NCBI GenBank assembly: GCA_020433835.1
Contig: JAGRBY010000053.1
Location: 1-20,993 of the forward strand
Direction of reading: 5' to 3'
Source of the DNA: Anaerolineae bacterium
Lineage (GTDB): Bacteria; Chloroflexota; Anaerolineae; 4572-78; J111
Length of the DNA: 20,993 nucleotides
The position numbers were made by a program, and so were the translations under genes. Below, piece after piece: positions 6,954-14,917 of this stretch. The notes beneath the pieces are model-generated. The model did no database searches. It had not been told where the DNA came from and worked only from the letters and a program-made list of their open reading frames with translations. How positions within the stretch are numbered: the stretch's first letter is position 1; every line of letters starts with the position of its first letter.

Positions 6954-7643
6954 ATGCATGTGCTTCAAGAGCCTCAACTTGATGAGCTAAATCCTTGTCC
7001 TTATTTACCAGATCGGCAAAAACAGTTTCAGTACTTTTTTGCCCAAAATCTTAACGATTCAGAGATTTCGTTTGTATTGTCGATGGGCTGGCGTAAGTTT
7101 GGCGCCTATTATTTTCGACCGGTATGCAATAGCTGCCGAGAATGCACGCCCATTCGGGTTCTAACCCATGCATTTAAGCCGTCTAAAAGCCAGCGCAAAA
7201 CCTTAAAGAAAAACGAGGCAGTTCGGGTAGAGTTTGGCCCGCTTACCTATAGCAAACGCGCTTACGAAATTTATGTAAATCACTCCCACAACCGTTTTGG
7301 CCAAGAATGCAGCCTTGATAACTTTCTTTTTAATTTTTACACACCTTCCTGCCCGGCCCTCCAATCAGAATATTATATCGATGATCAGCTCATTGCAGTC
7401 GGCTTTTTGGATCAAGGTGCTGATTGTCTTAGCAGCGTTTACTTCGTATATGATACGGCTTATAGCCACCTGGGTCTAGGTAACTTTAGTATCTTAAAAG
7501 AAATAGAGTATGCGCAATCTATCGGCTTGCCCTATTACTATTTAGGGTACTACATTCGTGACTGCCAGAGTATGAACTACAAAGATCGATTTCAGCCCAG
7601 AGAATATTTAGACTGGCATACCGGTAAGTGGTTTCTTGTTTGA
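6954..7643 (+). CDS. bpt: Aminoacyl-tRNA-protein transferase of the ATE family (bacterial Bpt type, leucyltransferase)
   Basis: The 229-residue protein matches the short bacterial form of arginyl-tRNA-protein transferase. The N-terminal domain has the Cys cluster (Cys15 in NPCPYLPDR; Cys58, Cys61 and Cys64 in CNSCREC), then PSKSQRKTLKKN. The C-terminal GNAT-like domain includes EYYIDDQLIAVGFLD, YFVYD, LGLGNFSILKEIEYA and the late LPYYYLGYYIRDCQSMNYKD. Bacterial Bpt moves leucine from Leu-tRNA to proteins starting with Asp or Glu, creating a degradation signal read by ClpS/ClpAP; some relatives use arginine, and residues alone do not settle which. The ATG at 6954 is the only good start in frame and has a weak ribosome site. 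It has its own promoter. Confidence 0.87.
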   Translation: MHVLQEPQLDELNPCPYLPDRQKQFQYFFAQNLNDSEISFVLSMGWRKFGAYYFRPVCNSCRECTPIRVLTHAFKPSKSQRKTLKKNEAVRVEFGPLTYSKRAYEIYVNHSHNRFGQECSLDNFLFNFYTPSCPALQSEYYIDDQLIAVGFLDQGADCLSSVYFVYDTAYSHLGLGNFSILKEIEYAQSIGLPYYYLGYYIRDCQSMNYKDRFQPREYLDWHTGKWFLV

Positions 7644-7652
7644 TCTCCTTAT

Positions 7653-7682
7653 TTGACAAGGTTGCTTCATATCACGTACTAT
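7653..7682 (+). promoter_or_regulatory. Promoter of the Ser/Thr kinase gene
   Basis: A perfect TTGACA (7653-7658) and TACTAT (7677-7682) are spaced by 18 bp, starting just after the bpt stop codon and about 57 bp before the kinase ATG. Confidence 0.5.
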
Positions 7683-7738
7683 TAACCCCGAAATTTTTGA
7701 TTACGTCGAATAAAACATGATGGCGGGAGGAGTGGTGA

Positions 7739-8641
7739 ATGACAGGAGAGTTCTATTCCCGAAAACTTGGCCCCTACTACATTGAGGGCGTAGTAGGTAA
7801 AGGTACTGTCGGTATTGTTTATCGGGTTTTAACTAAGGAAGGGGATGTTCTAGCCCTCAAAGTATTTGTCCCTCCTCCGGCAGTCGATCAGGAACTGCTG
7901 ATGACACGGTTTGAGCGTGAGGCGGAGACAATGATGCGTCTCCAACATCCCAATATTTTGCCGGTGCTTGCTACGGGGCATGTGGATGGCAGTGCTTATA
8001 TGGCTATGCCGCTTATTAAAGGTCAAGCCCTCGATGGAATTCTCAAAAAGAAAAATCGGTTTGATGAGGTTGAGGCCACTGAAATAGGCTGGCAAATTGC
8101 CGATGCCCTCCATTACGCCTACGAAAACGGTGTTATACACCGCGATGTCAAACCTTCCAACATTTTGATAACAAACGAAGGCCATGCCTTTCTGGCCGAT
8201 TTTGGCGTGGCTTATGCACTCGATGATCCGGGCCTGACGCAGGCCGGTCACATTGTTGGCACCCCGGCTTACATGTCACCTGAGCAAGCCTCGCAAGAGA
8301 GAAAGATGGATCGTCAATCTGATCTCTATAGTTTAGGCGTTATTCTGTATCGACTGGTTACCGGAAAACTCCCTTTCAGCGGCACGGCCCCTGAAATTTT
8401 GCACGCCCACCTGCATGAAAAACCCCCTGCGCCTTCTTCGATTGCCACTGTATCGCCGGAGATGGAAACCATCATCTTAAAAGCCATGGCCAAAAATCCG
8501 GCCAACCGCTTTGCCGATGGGCGGGCGATGGCCAAAGAATTGCTGGAGCTAAATCAACTTCTCCGCGAGAAAAATGGCCACACAAGCGGTAGTGGTTTGC
8601 GTGCACGGTTTAACCGTTGGCTGACCCGCTTAAGGGCTTAA
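7739..8641 (+). CDS. Serine/threonine protein kinase, PknB-like, kinase domain only
   Basis: This is a 300-residue Hanks-type kinase with all core motifs. The Gly-rich loop is GKGTVGIV (residues 20-27), the ATP-anchoring Lys is Lys41 (LALKVF), the catalytic loop is HRDVKPSN (134-141, Asp136), the metal-binding DFG is 154-156, and the APE motif reads MSPEQ. The domain ends near residue 270; the last 30 residues are basic (GLRARFNRWLTRLRA). Unlike most bacterial PknB proteins it has no membrane segment and no PASTA or other sensor domain, so it should be cytoplasmic and may need a partner for its input. The ATG at 7739 follows an excellent ribosome site, GGGAGGAG, 6 nt away. No phosphatase or obvious substrate gene is adjacent. 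Confidence 0.93.
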   Translation: MTGEFYSRKLGPYYIEGVVGKGTVGIVYRVLTKEGDVLALKVFVPPPAVDQELLMTRFEREAETMMRLQHPNILPVLATGHVDGSAYMAMPLIKGQALDGILKKKNRFDEVEATEIGWQIADALHYAYENGVIHRDVKPSNILITNEGHAFLADFGVAYALDDPGLTQAGHIVGTPAYMSPEQASQERKMDRQSDLYSLGVILYRLVTGKLPFSGTAPEILHAHLHEKPPAPSSIATVSPEMETIILKAMAKNPANRFADGRAMAKELLELNQLLREKNGHTSGSGLRARFNRWLTRLRA

Positions 8642-8649
8642 TAGCAGGG

Positions 8650-8937
8650 TTAGCAGGAGAAATCGTCGCCCTCACTTGTGTAACACGCATCGGACTGGTA
8701 TTTACGCCATTCAACGGCGATGCGTTCTAGTTTTTTGAGGTGAGCGTCAATTTCAGCTTGACCCGTGATAATTTGTCCCTCGTCCTTTATCGCCGGTAGA
8801 GGTGTTGAAGTCGGCAAAGTGTCAGGCCGCTGGCCATCCGCTACAATAATGACTCGATGGGCCAGTACCATCTCTTTTAGCGCTGCCTCAATATCGGCAC
8901 ACGCTTGACATTCAGCGGGGCGGTAAAGTTCAATCAT
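8650..8937 (-). CDS. Small glutaredoxin-like protein
   Basis: The 95-residue protein starts MIELYRPAECQACADIE, a first beta strand followed by a Cys10-x-x-Cys13 pair at a helix start, as in glutaredoxins and the N-terminal domain of glutathione transferases. The later PLPAIKDEGQIITGQAEIDAHL gives the cis-Pro strand and the last helix of that fold. It is shorter in the middle than classical glutaredoxin, and the tail has two extra Cys (DACYTSEGDDFSC). A thiol-disulfide role is likely; the substrate is unknown. The ATG at 8937 has AGAGGA close upstream. It lies 21 bp after the GNAT stop codon, so the two form one operon. It converges with the kinase gene with only 8 bp between stops and no terminator visible there. 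Confidence 0.72.
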   Translation of the reverse strand: MIELYRPAECQACADIEAALKEMVLAHRVIIVADGQRPDTLPTSTPLPAIKDEGQIITGQAEIDAHLKKLERIAVEWRKYQSDACYTSEGDDFSC

Positions 8938-8958
8938 AAATCCTCTTGATGAAGTGTT

Positions 8959-9255
8959 TCATTTTTGGTGAACAAGCGATTGATATTCCGGATGCCGCTC
9001 GATGTAGCCCTTAACAAAGGGGCAAAGCGGCACCACGGCATAGCCTTTCGTCTTCGCATCTTCCAAGGCAAAACGTGCCATCTTGCTGGCGATGCCTTGC
9101 CCTTCCAAGGCGTCGGGAACTTCGGTATGGATAAAGGTAATACGTTCGTCTCGCAGTCGGTATTCGATTTTAGCCAGATATTCACCAACACGGATCTCGT
9201 ATTGGCTATCTTCAGTGTTGTTTTGTACTTCTAAGGACTTGGGTTCGACGTCCAT
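8959..9255 (-). CDS. Small GNAT-like N-acetyltransferase (YjdJ/NATD1 type)
   Basis: From the chosen ATG (9253-9255) the protein has 98 residues, the normal size of the single-domain YjdJ-type GNAT proteins. The signature is DALEGQGIASKMARFALEDA (the acetyl-CoA loop), then VVPLCPFVKGYIERHPEY, a highly characteristic end of this family. The short N-terminal sheet (YLAKIEYRLRDERITFIHTEVP) precedes it. The frame extends upstream to 9303, but MDVEPK has AGGAG 5 nt upstream and is the better start. The family binds acetyl-CoA; its acceptor is not established. It is the first gene of a two-gene unit with the glutaredoxin-like protein. Confidence 0.85.
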   Translation of the reverse strand: MDVEPKSLEVQNNTEDSQYEIRVGEYLAKIEYRLRDERITFIHTEVPDALEGQGIASKMARFALEDAKTKGYAVVPLCPFVKGYIERHPEYQSLVHQK

Positions 9256-9363
9256 TGTGTCTCCTGTTAATCTGTTCGTGCATTTATAAGCAGCGATGAC
9301 CAATTTGATATTTTCAAGCGTTTAACTGGGCAAAACTATAGCCGAAGCAAACGAAATGTCAAA

Positions 9364-9400
9364 CTAAAAAACAGCTCGATGACTTAGCATCGAGCTGTTT
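9364..9400 (-). terminator. Intrinsic terminator of the alpha/beta-hydrolase gene
   Basis: A perfect 13-bp stem (9369-9381 with 9388-9400), a 6-nt loop, and on the minus strand a T-run from the A-stretch at 9366-9370. It lies 33 bp past the hydrolase stop codon. Confidence 0.85.
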
Positions 9401-9432
9401 CTCTTTATCTATTTTATTTTTAAACGCATGAT

Positions 9433-10380
9433 CTAGCTGGCCATGCGTTGCCCAAGACCTCTTAAAAAGCGCCCTAATCCGTGTTTAAGATTACCAAACC
9501 AGGTATTATGAAACTCTTGGGATGTTGTGATAACCGGCACTTTTGCCGAAAGTTCTTCCATAAAGCTCAGGATAAGGGCCATAAAGCGATCCGGCTGCTC
9601 AAGTTGGGGAGAGTGGCCCACGTCTTCCCAAACCTCCAGTCGGCCTCGTTTGAGATGGTCGCGCATTTCTTCCAGCGCTGATACGGGCACCAGCACATCC
9701 TGTGCTCCGGCTAAAATAAGCATCGGTACATCAACGTGTTTAATGCAGGAGTGAATATTCCAACTCTCTAAGGTTTTATAGAAGCCGGTTAGGGCCTCAG
9801 GAGCCATACGTGCCGCATCGTTGAGGATAACATCAAACATTTCCTCGTCTGTTAATGTCGGGGTCACTTTGCGCATGGGCCGGACAAGCAATGGCCGGTT
9901 AACCCCTAGCATCTGCATCAAACGGTAATTCGTCTTGAGAAAATCCAATGAATTTGTCGTGGTTGATACTTGCTTGAGATTGCCATTGTGACGCTGCAAA
10001 GCCGACAACCCGCCATCGGGAGCCGGGGCCACCAGCATCACAGTTTTGACGTATTCAGGAAAGTCCAAAGCGAATTGCATTACTACCGCACCCCCCAGTG
10101 AGTGCCCCACAACGTGAAATGGGGGTAAATTTAGCGTCGTCGCAAACGCGTGAAGATCTGTGGCTAACTGCTCTATCGTGTAGCCATCGGTAGGGTGCTC
10201 AGTGTCACCACAGCCTCGCAAATCAACGGCATAGGCCTGAACATTGGCCGGGAGTCTGTCAAAGACCGGTTGCCACCATCGCCAGGAGGCAAAATTTCCG
10301 TGTACCAAAACGAGAACATTTTCACCAGTGCCGGCGGTCTCGTAGTGGATATTGAGATGTTGTGTTTCTATGAAAGGCAT
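9433..10380 (-). CDS. Alpha/beta-hydrolase
   Basis: From the ATG at 10380 the protein has 315 residues. It shows the classical alpha/beta-hydrolase plan: oxyanion-hole HGNFASW (His27-Gly28), DLRGCGDTEHP, nucleophile elbow GHSLGG with Ser94, catalytic acid Asp228 in LAGAQDVLVP, and His256 in VGHSPQLEQPDRF. The intact triad supports a working esterase, lipase, epoxide-hydrolase or haloperoxidase-like enzyme; the substrate cannot be read from sequence. No signal peptide is seen. The last about 45 residues (LKHGLGRFLRGLGQRMAS) form a basic amphipathic tail after the fold that might touch the membrane (inference). An in-frame upstream start at 10410 is possible, but MPFIETQH sits next to a G-rich ribosome site. 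It is monocistronic, closed by a strong terminator. Confidence 0.9.
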   Translation of the reverse strand: MPFIETQHLNIHYETAGTGENVLVLVHGNFASWRWWQPVFDRLPANVQAYAVDLRGCGDTEHPTDGYTIEQLATDLHAFATTLNLPPFHVVGHSLGGAVVMQFALDFPEYVKTVMLVAPAPDGGLSALQRHNGNLKQVSTTTNSLDFLKTNYRLMQMLGVNRPLLVRPMRKVTPTLTDEEMFDVILNDAARMAPEALTGFYKTLESWNIHSCIKHVDVPMLILAGAQDVLVPVSALEEMRDHLKRGRLEVWEDVGHSPQLEQPDRFMALILSFMEELSAKVPVITTSQEFHNTWFGNLKHGLGRFLRGLGQRMAS

Positions 10381-10539
10381 ACGCCCCCCTTTTAGGGATA
10401 AATTACACAAACGTCTTTTTATAGCGCAAACAGGTTACAGGTGAGTTACAAAAGGCGGCGATAAAGGGTGCAAGTTGACATAATTAGACAAGTTTTAAGG
10501 CGCATTAAAATTTTGAAAGATGGAATGGTATAGACGTAC

Positions 10540-10560
10540 GCAGAGTGTAGAGTGTAGAAC
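10540..10560. repeat. Heptamer tandem repeat (GTAGNNN type), non-coding
   Basis: Three 7-bp units read GCAGAGT, GTAGAGT, GTAGAAC. The last unit is also the start of the palindrome at 10554. It is the same unit type as the tracts inside the DUF2723 gene. Confidence 0.6.
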
Positions 10561-10622
10561 AATTTGCTAAATTGTTCCGAATCGTGGGCATACGCGTGGC
10601 GCAAATTGGCAATTTACGCTAC
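10554..10622. repeat. Pair of related palindromes in inverted orientation
   Basis: Copy 1 (10554-10578) has a perfect 9-bp stem (10557-10565 with 10569-10577) around GCT. Copy 2 (10598-10622), read on the minus strand, has the same layout around GCC with one G-T pair. The copies match at 17 of 25 positions and most differences are paired across the stem. Confidence 0.75.
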
Positions 10623-10655
10623 AAAATCGAGTATTTGCGTAAGCCCTGTTTAAAC

Positions 10656-10688
10656 AAAAAATAGACAAACCGATGAGGGCTTGTCTAT
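10656..10688 (-). terminator. Intrinsic terminator of the thioredoxin-TPR gene
   Basis: On the minus strand an 11-bp stem (10688-10678 with 10671-10661, one G-U pair), 6-nt loop, then a run of six T (10661-10656). It starts 30 bp after the stop codon. Confidence 0.88.
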
Positions 10689-10717
10689 GGGGTTAAGGCA
10701 ACGTAGGCCGTTGTTGT

Positions 10718-11590
10718 CTAGAACAACGCGTTGGCCAGTTTTTGGCGATAGGCTTTTGTAACGGCTGATCCTTCGCCGATAATCGTAAAGAGGGCCAGCA
10801 TCGCTTTACGAGCGCCGTCATCTTCATACTGCCGGTCGCGGCGTACAACTTCTAAAAACTCGTCGAGCGCTTCTGTAAACTTTTGGTTGAGGGCGTAGAG
10901 GCTGGCCAGAGCATAGTGGCTGGTAACATCGTTAGGATCAGCAGCCAGTTTAGCTTTTAGTTCTTCTTCCGTCTGGCCTGCGGCGTGATGTCGAAATTGG
11001 GCACCGGCAATAAGCGCATTGGCAACGGCACGCTCCGGGGCTGTATCGGGAATGCCCTCCAAGATTTCAACCCCCTGGTCGATTTCGCCCTGGCCAAGCA
11101 ACACGCGCCCCAGTCCAACTTTAGCCGGGTAATAGTCACTTTGTCGAGCCAGAGCCGCGCGGTAGCTCTCTTCGGCCATCGGCAGTTTGTTGTTAACTTC
11201 CCATTGATAGCCCTGTTTACTTAAGGTTTCAACTTCAGAAGGAGCCAGTCCTTCGATAAATTTGCGAACTTGCGGTTCGGGCAGCGCGCCGGTAAATTCG
11301 TTGGCCAGGTTTCCACCTTTAAAGGCTTTAACCGCCGGGATGCCCTGGACCCCATATTGGCGAGCATACTGCTGGTTGTGGTCAACATCAACTTTGGCCA
11401 AAATAAAAGCGCCGTTAAATTCAACCGCCAGCCGCTCCAGTATTGGCCCTAGCATACGGCACGGGCCGCACCACTCGGCCCAGAAATCGACGACCACTGG
11501 GACGGTTTTCGACTGTTCTAAGACCTGGGTTGCAAAAGTTTGATCCGTGACATCGATGATGTAGGCTGAGGCTGTCGTTGTTGCTGCCAT
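10718..11590 (-). CDS. cnoX: Thioredoxin-TPR co-chaperone (CnoX/YbbN type) with active WCGPC site
   Basis: The 290-residue protein joins an N-terminal thioredoxin domain (residues about 10-115; VDFWAEWCGPCRMLGPI with Cys41 and Cys44; cis-Pro in QGIPAVKAF) to a C-terminal helical TPR-like part (about 120-290, with paired helices such as AEESYRAALARQSDYYPAKVG on from 155 and SHYALASLYALNQ near 235). This is the layout of CnoX, a holdase that protects proteins during oxidative stress and hands them to GroEL. E. coli CnoX has lost the first active-site Cys; here the canonical WCGPC is intact, so disulfide exchange is expected. The ATG at 11590 follows AGGAGA. A promoter (TTGCAA/TACAAT) lies upstream and a strong terminator follows: a single-gene unit. 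Confidence 0.9.
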   Translation of the reverse strand: MAATTTASAYIIDVTDQTFATQVLEQSKTVPVVVDFWAEWCGPCRMLGPILERLAVEFNGAFILAKVDVDHNQQYARQYGVQGIPAVKAFKGGNLANEFTGALPEPQVRKFIEGLAPSEVETLSKQGYQWEVNNKLPMAEESYRAALARQSDYYPAKVGLGRVLLGQGEIDQGVEILEGIPDTAPERAVANALIAGAQFRHHAAGQTEEELKAKLAADPNDVTSHYALASLYALNQKFTEALDEFLEVVRRDRQYEDDGARKAMLALFTIIGEGSAVTKAYRQKLANALF

Positions 11591-11622
11591 AAGTTTCTCC
11601 TAATGTCTCAATATATTGTCAA

Positions 11623-11651
11623 ATTGTACTAATTTTAAGCGGAAGTTGCAA
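11623..11651 (-). promoter_or_regulatory. Promoter of the thioredoxin-TPR gene
   Basis: On the minus strand TTGCAA (11651-11646), 17 bp, TACAAT (11628-11623), about 33 bp upstream of the ATG at 11590. Confidence 0.5.
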
Positions 11652-11759
11652 AGCCTTATACGTTGAGGGTGGATAGTTTGTTGGGTGGTAGAGGAATGCA
11701 GGGTATAGCTATCTTCTTCGCCTTATTCTTTTTCATAGACGCACCAGTAAGCGGTCATC

Positions 11760-14700
11760 TTACTCATCGATCAGGATGATTGTTCCAATGTTCACAAAGT
11801 CTCCGACCGGCTGATTGTCGACATCAACAATCGGTAAGCGAGGGCCATCGGTCGGCAAATACATGCCCAGACGGAGGGTGTAGTGACCGGGCGGCACATC
11901 GGGCGCGAGGGTAAGCTCCAGGGGATCGGCCACAACTTCGCCGGGTATCCAGCCGGTGGTTGGCTGTTTTTCTCCTCGGCCGGGAACTTTGTCACGTTGG
12001 GCGATGATATCGCCATCGTCATTAACCAGATGGACAAAAACACGGTAGGGGCGGGCCATTTCGCTGAGAGCCTGCCAGTAAAATTCAAAACTTAGTTGGC
12101 AGCCCTTTTCCTGCTCTCGGCAGTCGTTTAAGTTTAGTTGAAAAGCCGCGTCGGCGTTCGACAAGGCCGGCAATGTTGTATTGTAACCCAGCAATTGGGT
12201 CTTGTTATCGAGATTGACAGCAAGGGGAGTTGTCAGTTGTGATGGCGGGGCGAATACCCGATCCTCTTTTTCGACGATGTTAAGGCTGTCCAGGGCCAAA
12301 CTGCTGCCGACGGGAAGGTGCCAGCGGCGCAGGTTGAGTTGTGAACCGTCGGGCCGCAGCCAACTGAGGCGAACATACAAAGCATTATCGCCGGGTGGCG
12401 CACTGGCCGGAACGACGATATTAACCTGGTCGCGGATAAATTGGCCGCTTACCCAACTGCCGGTTGGGGCTTCACCACCGACAGGCTGCACTTCGACTGA
12501 ACGCAGCAGGTTGCCACCGGCGTCTAGGGCTTCGACAAGCAACGTGTAGTTGTCCTCCGGTTTTTTTTGCGCCTGCCACAGTAGTTCCAAACCAAAGCCT
12601 TTGCCCTGGCCCACACGGCTAACTGAGTAATCATAACCGGCCAATGTAATCTCACCGTTGAAATCGTGCGAGAAAGGTTGCTTGAGATAAGCCGGTATGA
12701 CAACATCCTGGGCATTGGGTGAGACAATCTCGACCGGCTTCATGTCGAGAACCGGCGATCCGTCAGGTAAATTCCAGGGCCGACTGACACGGGCGTAGGT
12801 TACCAACTGCAAACGGTAATCGCCGGGGAGCGTGCCAATGGGCACGGGAATCAGCGCGTAGCTCAAAACGTGTTGGCCGGCTGCGATGGTATCGGTTGGA
12901 AACCAGCCGCTGCGCAGACTGTCATCTAACTGCGCCACAATGCCATCATGACGCACCAATCGCAGCGAAACCGTTGTCCGTGGCGGCAGCTCGACCAGAG
13001 TCTGCCAGGTGAGGGTGACGGGAAAAAGTTGGCCGCTCGTGGCCTGGGCCGGAGCATCGACACCCAGCAAGCGTAAGTTATCGCTAAAGACGGCGTTGTC
13101 GATGGCGGGCAGGTCGGGCAGCAAATCGACGGGATCAACCTGGCGTGGGGCAATCCGAACCAACCGACCCCACGGAATAAGTTGGTAACGATCCTGGATG
13201 CCGGAGGCCCACCCTTGCAGCGGCCCGGCAATATAGAGATCGGGGTTGCCGTGCGCGTACCAGTCGAGCACAACCTCTTCTGTGGGGGGATAAACGCCGC
13301 GTAAATCGGGTCGACGCTGTTCTGCGTGTTGGAGGTACCAAAAAGAGGTTAAATCGCCCCAATGGGCCAACAGGCCGGCATTGGCTTCTAACGGATGATT
13401 AAGGGCGTCGCTCCATTCGTGATAGATATCGCGGTTCCATTTGCGGGTGAGCCAAATAAGGTTGTGATCGAGTTGGGGTTGGAGAAGAAAGAAAAGGATA
13501 GCCAGAAAAAGGAGATATGGCGTAAAACGTAATACATGCGGTGTGAAGCGTTGGACGCGTAAGAGTTTGGTAAGTAGCTGCGGGATGAGAAGTATCGTGG
13601 TGCCGGCAAAAATAGCGAAAATGAGAAATGATGGTAGCAAAAAGGCTGATTGTTCTCCCTGGCCGTAGACAATGACAAGGGGAATAGGGATAGCATACCA
13701 GAGCAGAAGCGGCAGAAAGCGACGTGGCTGGGTGATGGCTAAGCCTAAGCCGCCGATGATGCCCAGCGCAATTCCAAATGGGGTAAAGTCTTCAGCCAGC
13801 AAGGGCAGGTAGACACTAAAAAATTGCTCCGGGACGAGTCCCCAATTGGTGACGACCCCGCCGGTAAATTCAGTGGCGGTGAAATAGCGCACGAGACCAT
13901 TAAACCCGGAGTGATAGAAATCGGCCAGAAAACCGTGCTCGATAGCGGTTTGGCGGCCATATTGGGCGATCAGCCACTCGGCCCGGAGAGGGATGTAAAA
14001 GTAGAAGAGGCCCGGTAAGGCGAGCAGCAGGGCGTGGCCGATAATGGCTTTTGGGCTGCGAAGCTGCTGCCGGAAATAGAGGAGAACAAATACGATATAG
14101 CCGGGTAATAGCAAAACTGCATTGTTATGAACCGCAATTTGCAAGCCGAGAAGGAGCGTTGGCAAGGCAAGAGGCACACGGGCGATGAAATTTTGGATCG
14201 TAGCCCGTAGTTCGTAGTTCGTAGCATGTCGAGTTGGGTTGTTGTCTTGATGAGGGGCAACGTAGCTTCTTCGGTTTATCAGTTGACCGATAGTAAGAAG
14301 TCCGTTCGTTGGAATTTGACCGGTCGTTTCTAAGGCCCGCCCCAGAGTATAGAGAACGCCGCTAAAGAAAAGGATGCTTAGGGCATAGGTTTTCGCTTCG
14401 GTAGACCATCGCCAAAAGGTGGGTAGTGTGGCGAAGATGAGAACGGTGGTTAGGGCGACGAGGTGGGAGTTGGTGGAGTTTATGGAGTTTGTTGAGTTTG
14501 CTGAAGGAATGAGAAGACGGCGGGTGGCATTGTAAATGAGCGGAAGGGCCAGAGCGGAGCAGAAAGCCGAGAAGAAATTCATGCGCCAGGCGATTTCGCC
14601 GAACGGGATGAGGGTGATCCACAGTTTGCTAAGCAAAATGTAAAGGGGAAAGCCGGTAGGATAGGTAACCCCCAAAATGTAGGGTGTGAATTGATACAAA

Positions 14701-14915
14701 GCCGCGTCGCCTTCGATAACGGTGGGAGCCAGCGTGTAAGTGTAGGCATACAAAGCCACGGCAAAGATGAGCAGACTGATCAGCGTGTTGAGATTTAAAC
14801 GGGCGATGTAGTGCGTAATGCGTAGTGCGTAGGATGTAGGATGTAGGACGTGGGACGTAGCACGTGGTGCGTTTTTTTCGGTTGGTTGGGATTTGCTGCC
14901 GCTAATTCGGGCCAT
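11760..14915 (-). CDS. DUF2723-type polytopic membrane protein (GT-C-like) with three C-terminal beta-rich modules
   Basis: This 1051-residue protein starts with a cytoplasmic stretch of about 42 residues, largely coded by a heptamer tract, then a polytopic membrane part to about residue 485. The first outer loop carries the DUF2723 signature: Glu68 and Asp70 in VIEGDAALYQFTPYILG, then TYPTGFPLYILLSKLW and AWRMNFFSAF. DUF2723 proteins resemble O-mannosyltransferases of the GT-C fold; loop acids are the usual catalytic site, and the sugar donor is probably lipid-linked (inference). Three beta-rich modules follow, near 606-715, 748-870 and 897-1035, the last with TTGWIPGEVV and PPGHYTLRLGMY. 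The ATG at 14915 lies 2 nt after the DUF2079 stop with no clear ribosome site, so translation is probably coupled. Repeat tracts lie at residues 16-36, 139-150, 230-239 and 453-467. Confidence 0.85.
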   Translation of the reverse strand: MARISGSKSQPTEKNAPRATSHVLHPTSYALRITHYIARLNLNTLISLLIFAVALYAYTYTLAPTVIEGDAALYQFTPYILGVTYPTGFPLYILLSKLWITLIPFGEIAWRMNFFSAFCSALALPLIYNATRRLLIPSANSTNSINSTNSHLVALTTVLIFATLPTFWRWSTEAKTYALSILFFSGVLYTLGRALETTGQIPTNGLLTIGQLINRRSYVAPHQDNNPTRHATNYELRATIQNFIARVPLALPTLLLGLQIAVHNNAVLLLPGYIVFVLLYFRQQLRSPKAIIGHALLLALPGLFYFYIPLRAEWLIAQYGRQTAIEHGFLADFYHSGFNGLVRYFTATEFTGGVVTNWGLVPEQFFSVYLPLLAEDFTPFGIALGIIGGLGLAITQPRRFLPLLLWYAIPIPLVIVYGQGEQSAFLLPSFLIFAIFAGTTILLIPQLLTKLLRVQRFTPHVLRFTPYLLFLAILFFLLQPQLDHNLIWLTRKWNRDIYHEWSDALNHPLEANAGLLAHWGDLTSFWYLQHAEQRRPDLRGVYPPTEEVVLDWYAHGNPDLYIAGPLQGWASGIQDRYQLIPWGRLVRIAPRQVDPVDLLPDLPAIDNAVFSDNLRLLGVDAPAQATSGQLFPVTLTWQTLVELPPRTTVSLRLVRHDGIVAQLDDSLRSGWFPTDTIAAGQHVLSYALIPVPIGTLPGDYRLQLVTYARVSRPWNLPDGSPVLDMKPVEIVSPNAQDVVIPAYLKQPFSHDFNGEITLAGYDYSVSRVGQGKGFGLELLWQAQKKPEDNYTLLVEALDAGGNLLRSVEVQPVGGEAPTGSWVSGQFIRDQVNIVVPASAPPGDNALYVRLSWLRPDGSQLNLRRWHLPVGSSLALDSLNIVEKEDRVFAPPSQLTTPLAVNLDNKTQLLGYNTTLPALSNADAAFQLNLNDCREQEKGCQLSFEFYWQALSEMARPYRVFVHLVNDDGDIIAQRDKVPGRGEKQPTTGWIPGEVVADPLELTLAPDVPPGHYTLRLGMYLPTDGPRLPIVDVDNQPVGDFVNIGTIILIDE
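13516..13557. repeat. Heptamer tract C (in the DUF2723 gene)
   Basis: Six degenerate 7-bp units all start with T on the plus strand: TATGGCG, TAAAACG, TAATACA, TGCGGTG, TGAAGCG, TTGGACG. They code for a seven-residue peptide repeat, RFTPHVL then RFTPYLL. Confidence 0.6.
14200..14227. repeat. Heptamer tract B (in the DUF2723 gene)
   Basis: Four 7-bp units: GTAGCCC, GTAGTTC, GTAGTTC, GTAGCAT. In frame, about residues 230-239 (ATNYELRAT), in a hydrophilic loop between membrane segments. Confidence 0.75.
14467..14502. repeat. 9-bp tandem repeat H (in the DUF2723 gene)
   Basis: Four units: GAGTTGGTG, GAGTTTATG, GAGTTTGTT, GAGTTTGCT. On the coding strand they give Asn-Ser-Thr and Asn-Ser-Ile triplets (about residues 139-150) in a loop. 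Confidence 0.8.
14808..14870. repeat. Heptamer tract A (start of the DUF2723 gene)
   Basis: Nine consecutive 7-bp units begin GTAG, GTAA or GTGG (14808, 14815, 14822, 14829, 14836, 14843, 14850, 14857, 14864); two adjacent units are identical GTAGGAT. The total of 63 bp is a whole number of codons and gives the seven-residue repeat RATSHVL, HPTSYAL, RITHYIA. Confidence 0.85.
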
Positions 14916-14917
14916 CG

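Larger units (their letters stand above)
10381..10717. other. 337-bp intergenic region with paired palindromes
   Basis: No gene is seen. It contains heptamer repeats (10540-10560), two related palindromes in inverted arrangement (10554-10578 and 10598-10622), and the terminator of the thioredoxin-TPR gene (10656-10688). Confidence 0.75.

Noticed and set aside
11660..11700. G-rich 7-bp-like pattern downstream of the DUF2723 gene
   Set aside because: Only the G at unit starts is shared; no better than chance by eye.
14808..14870. Repeat tract as a CRISPR array
   Set aside because: Units are 7 bp with no spacers, and no cas genes are present.
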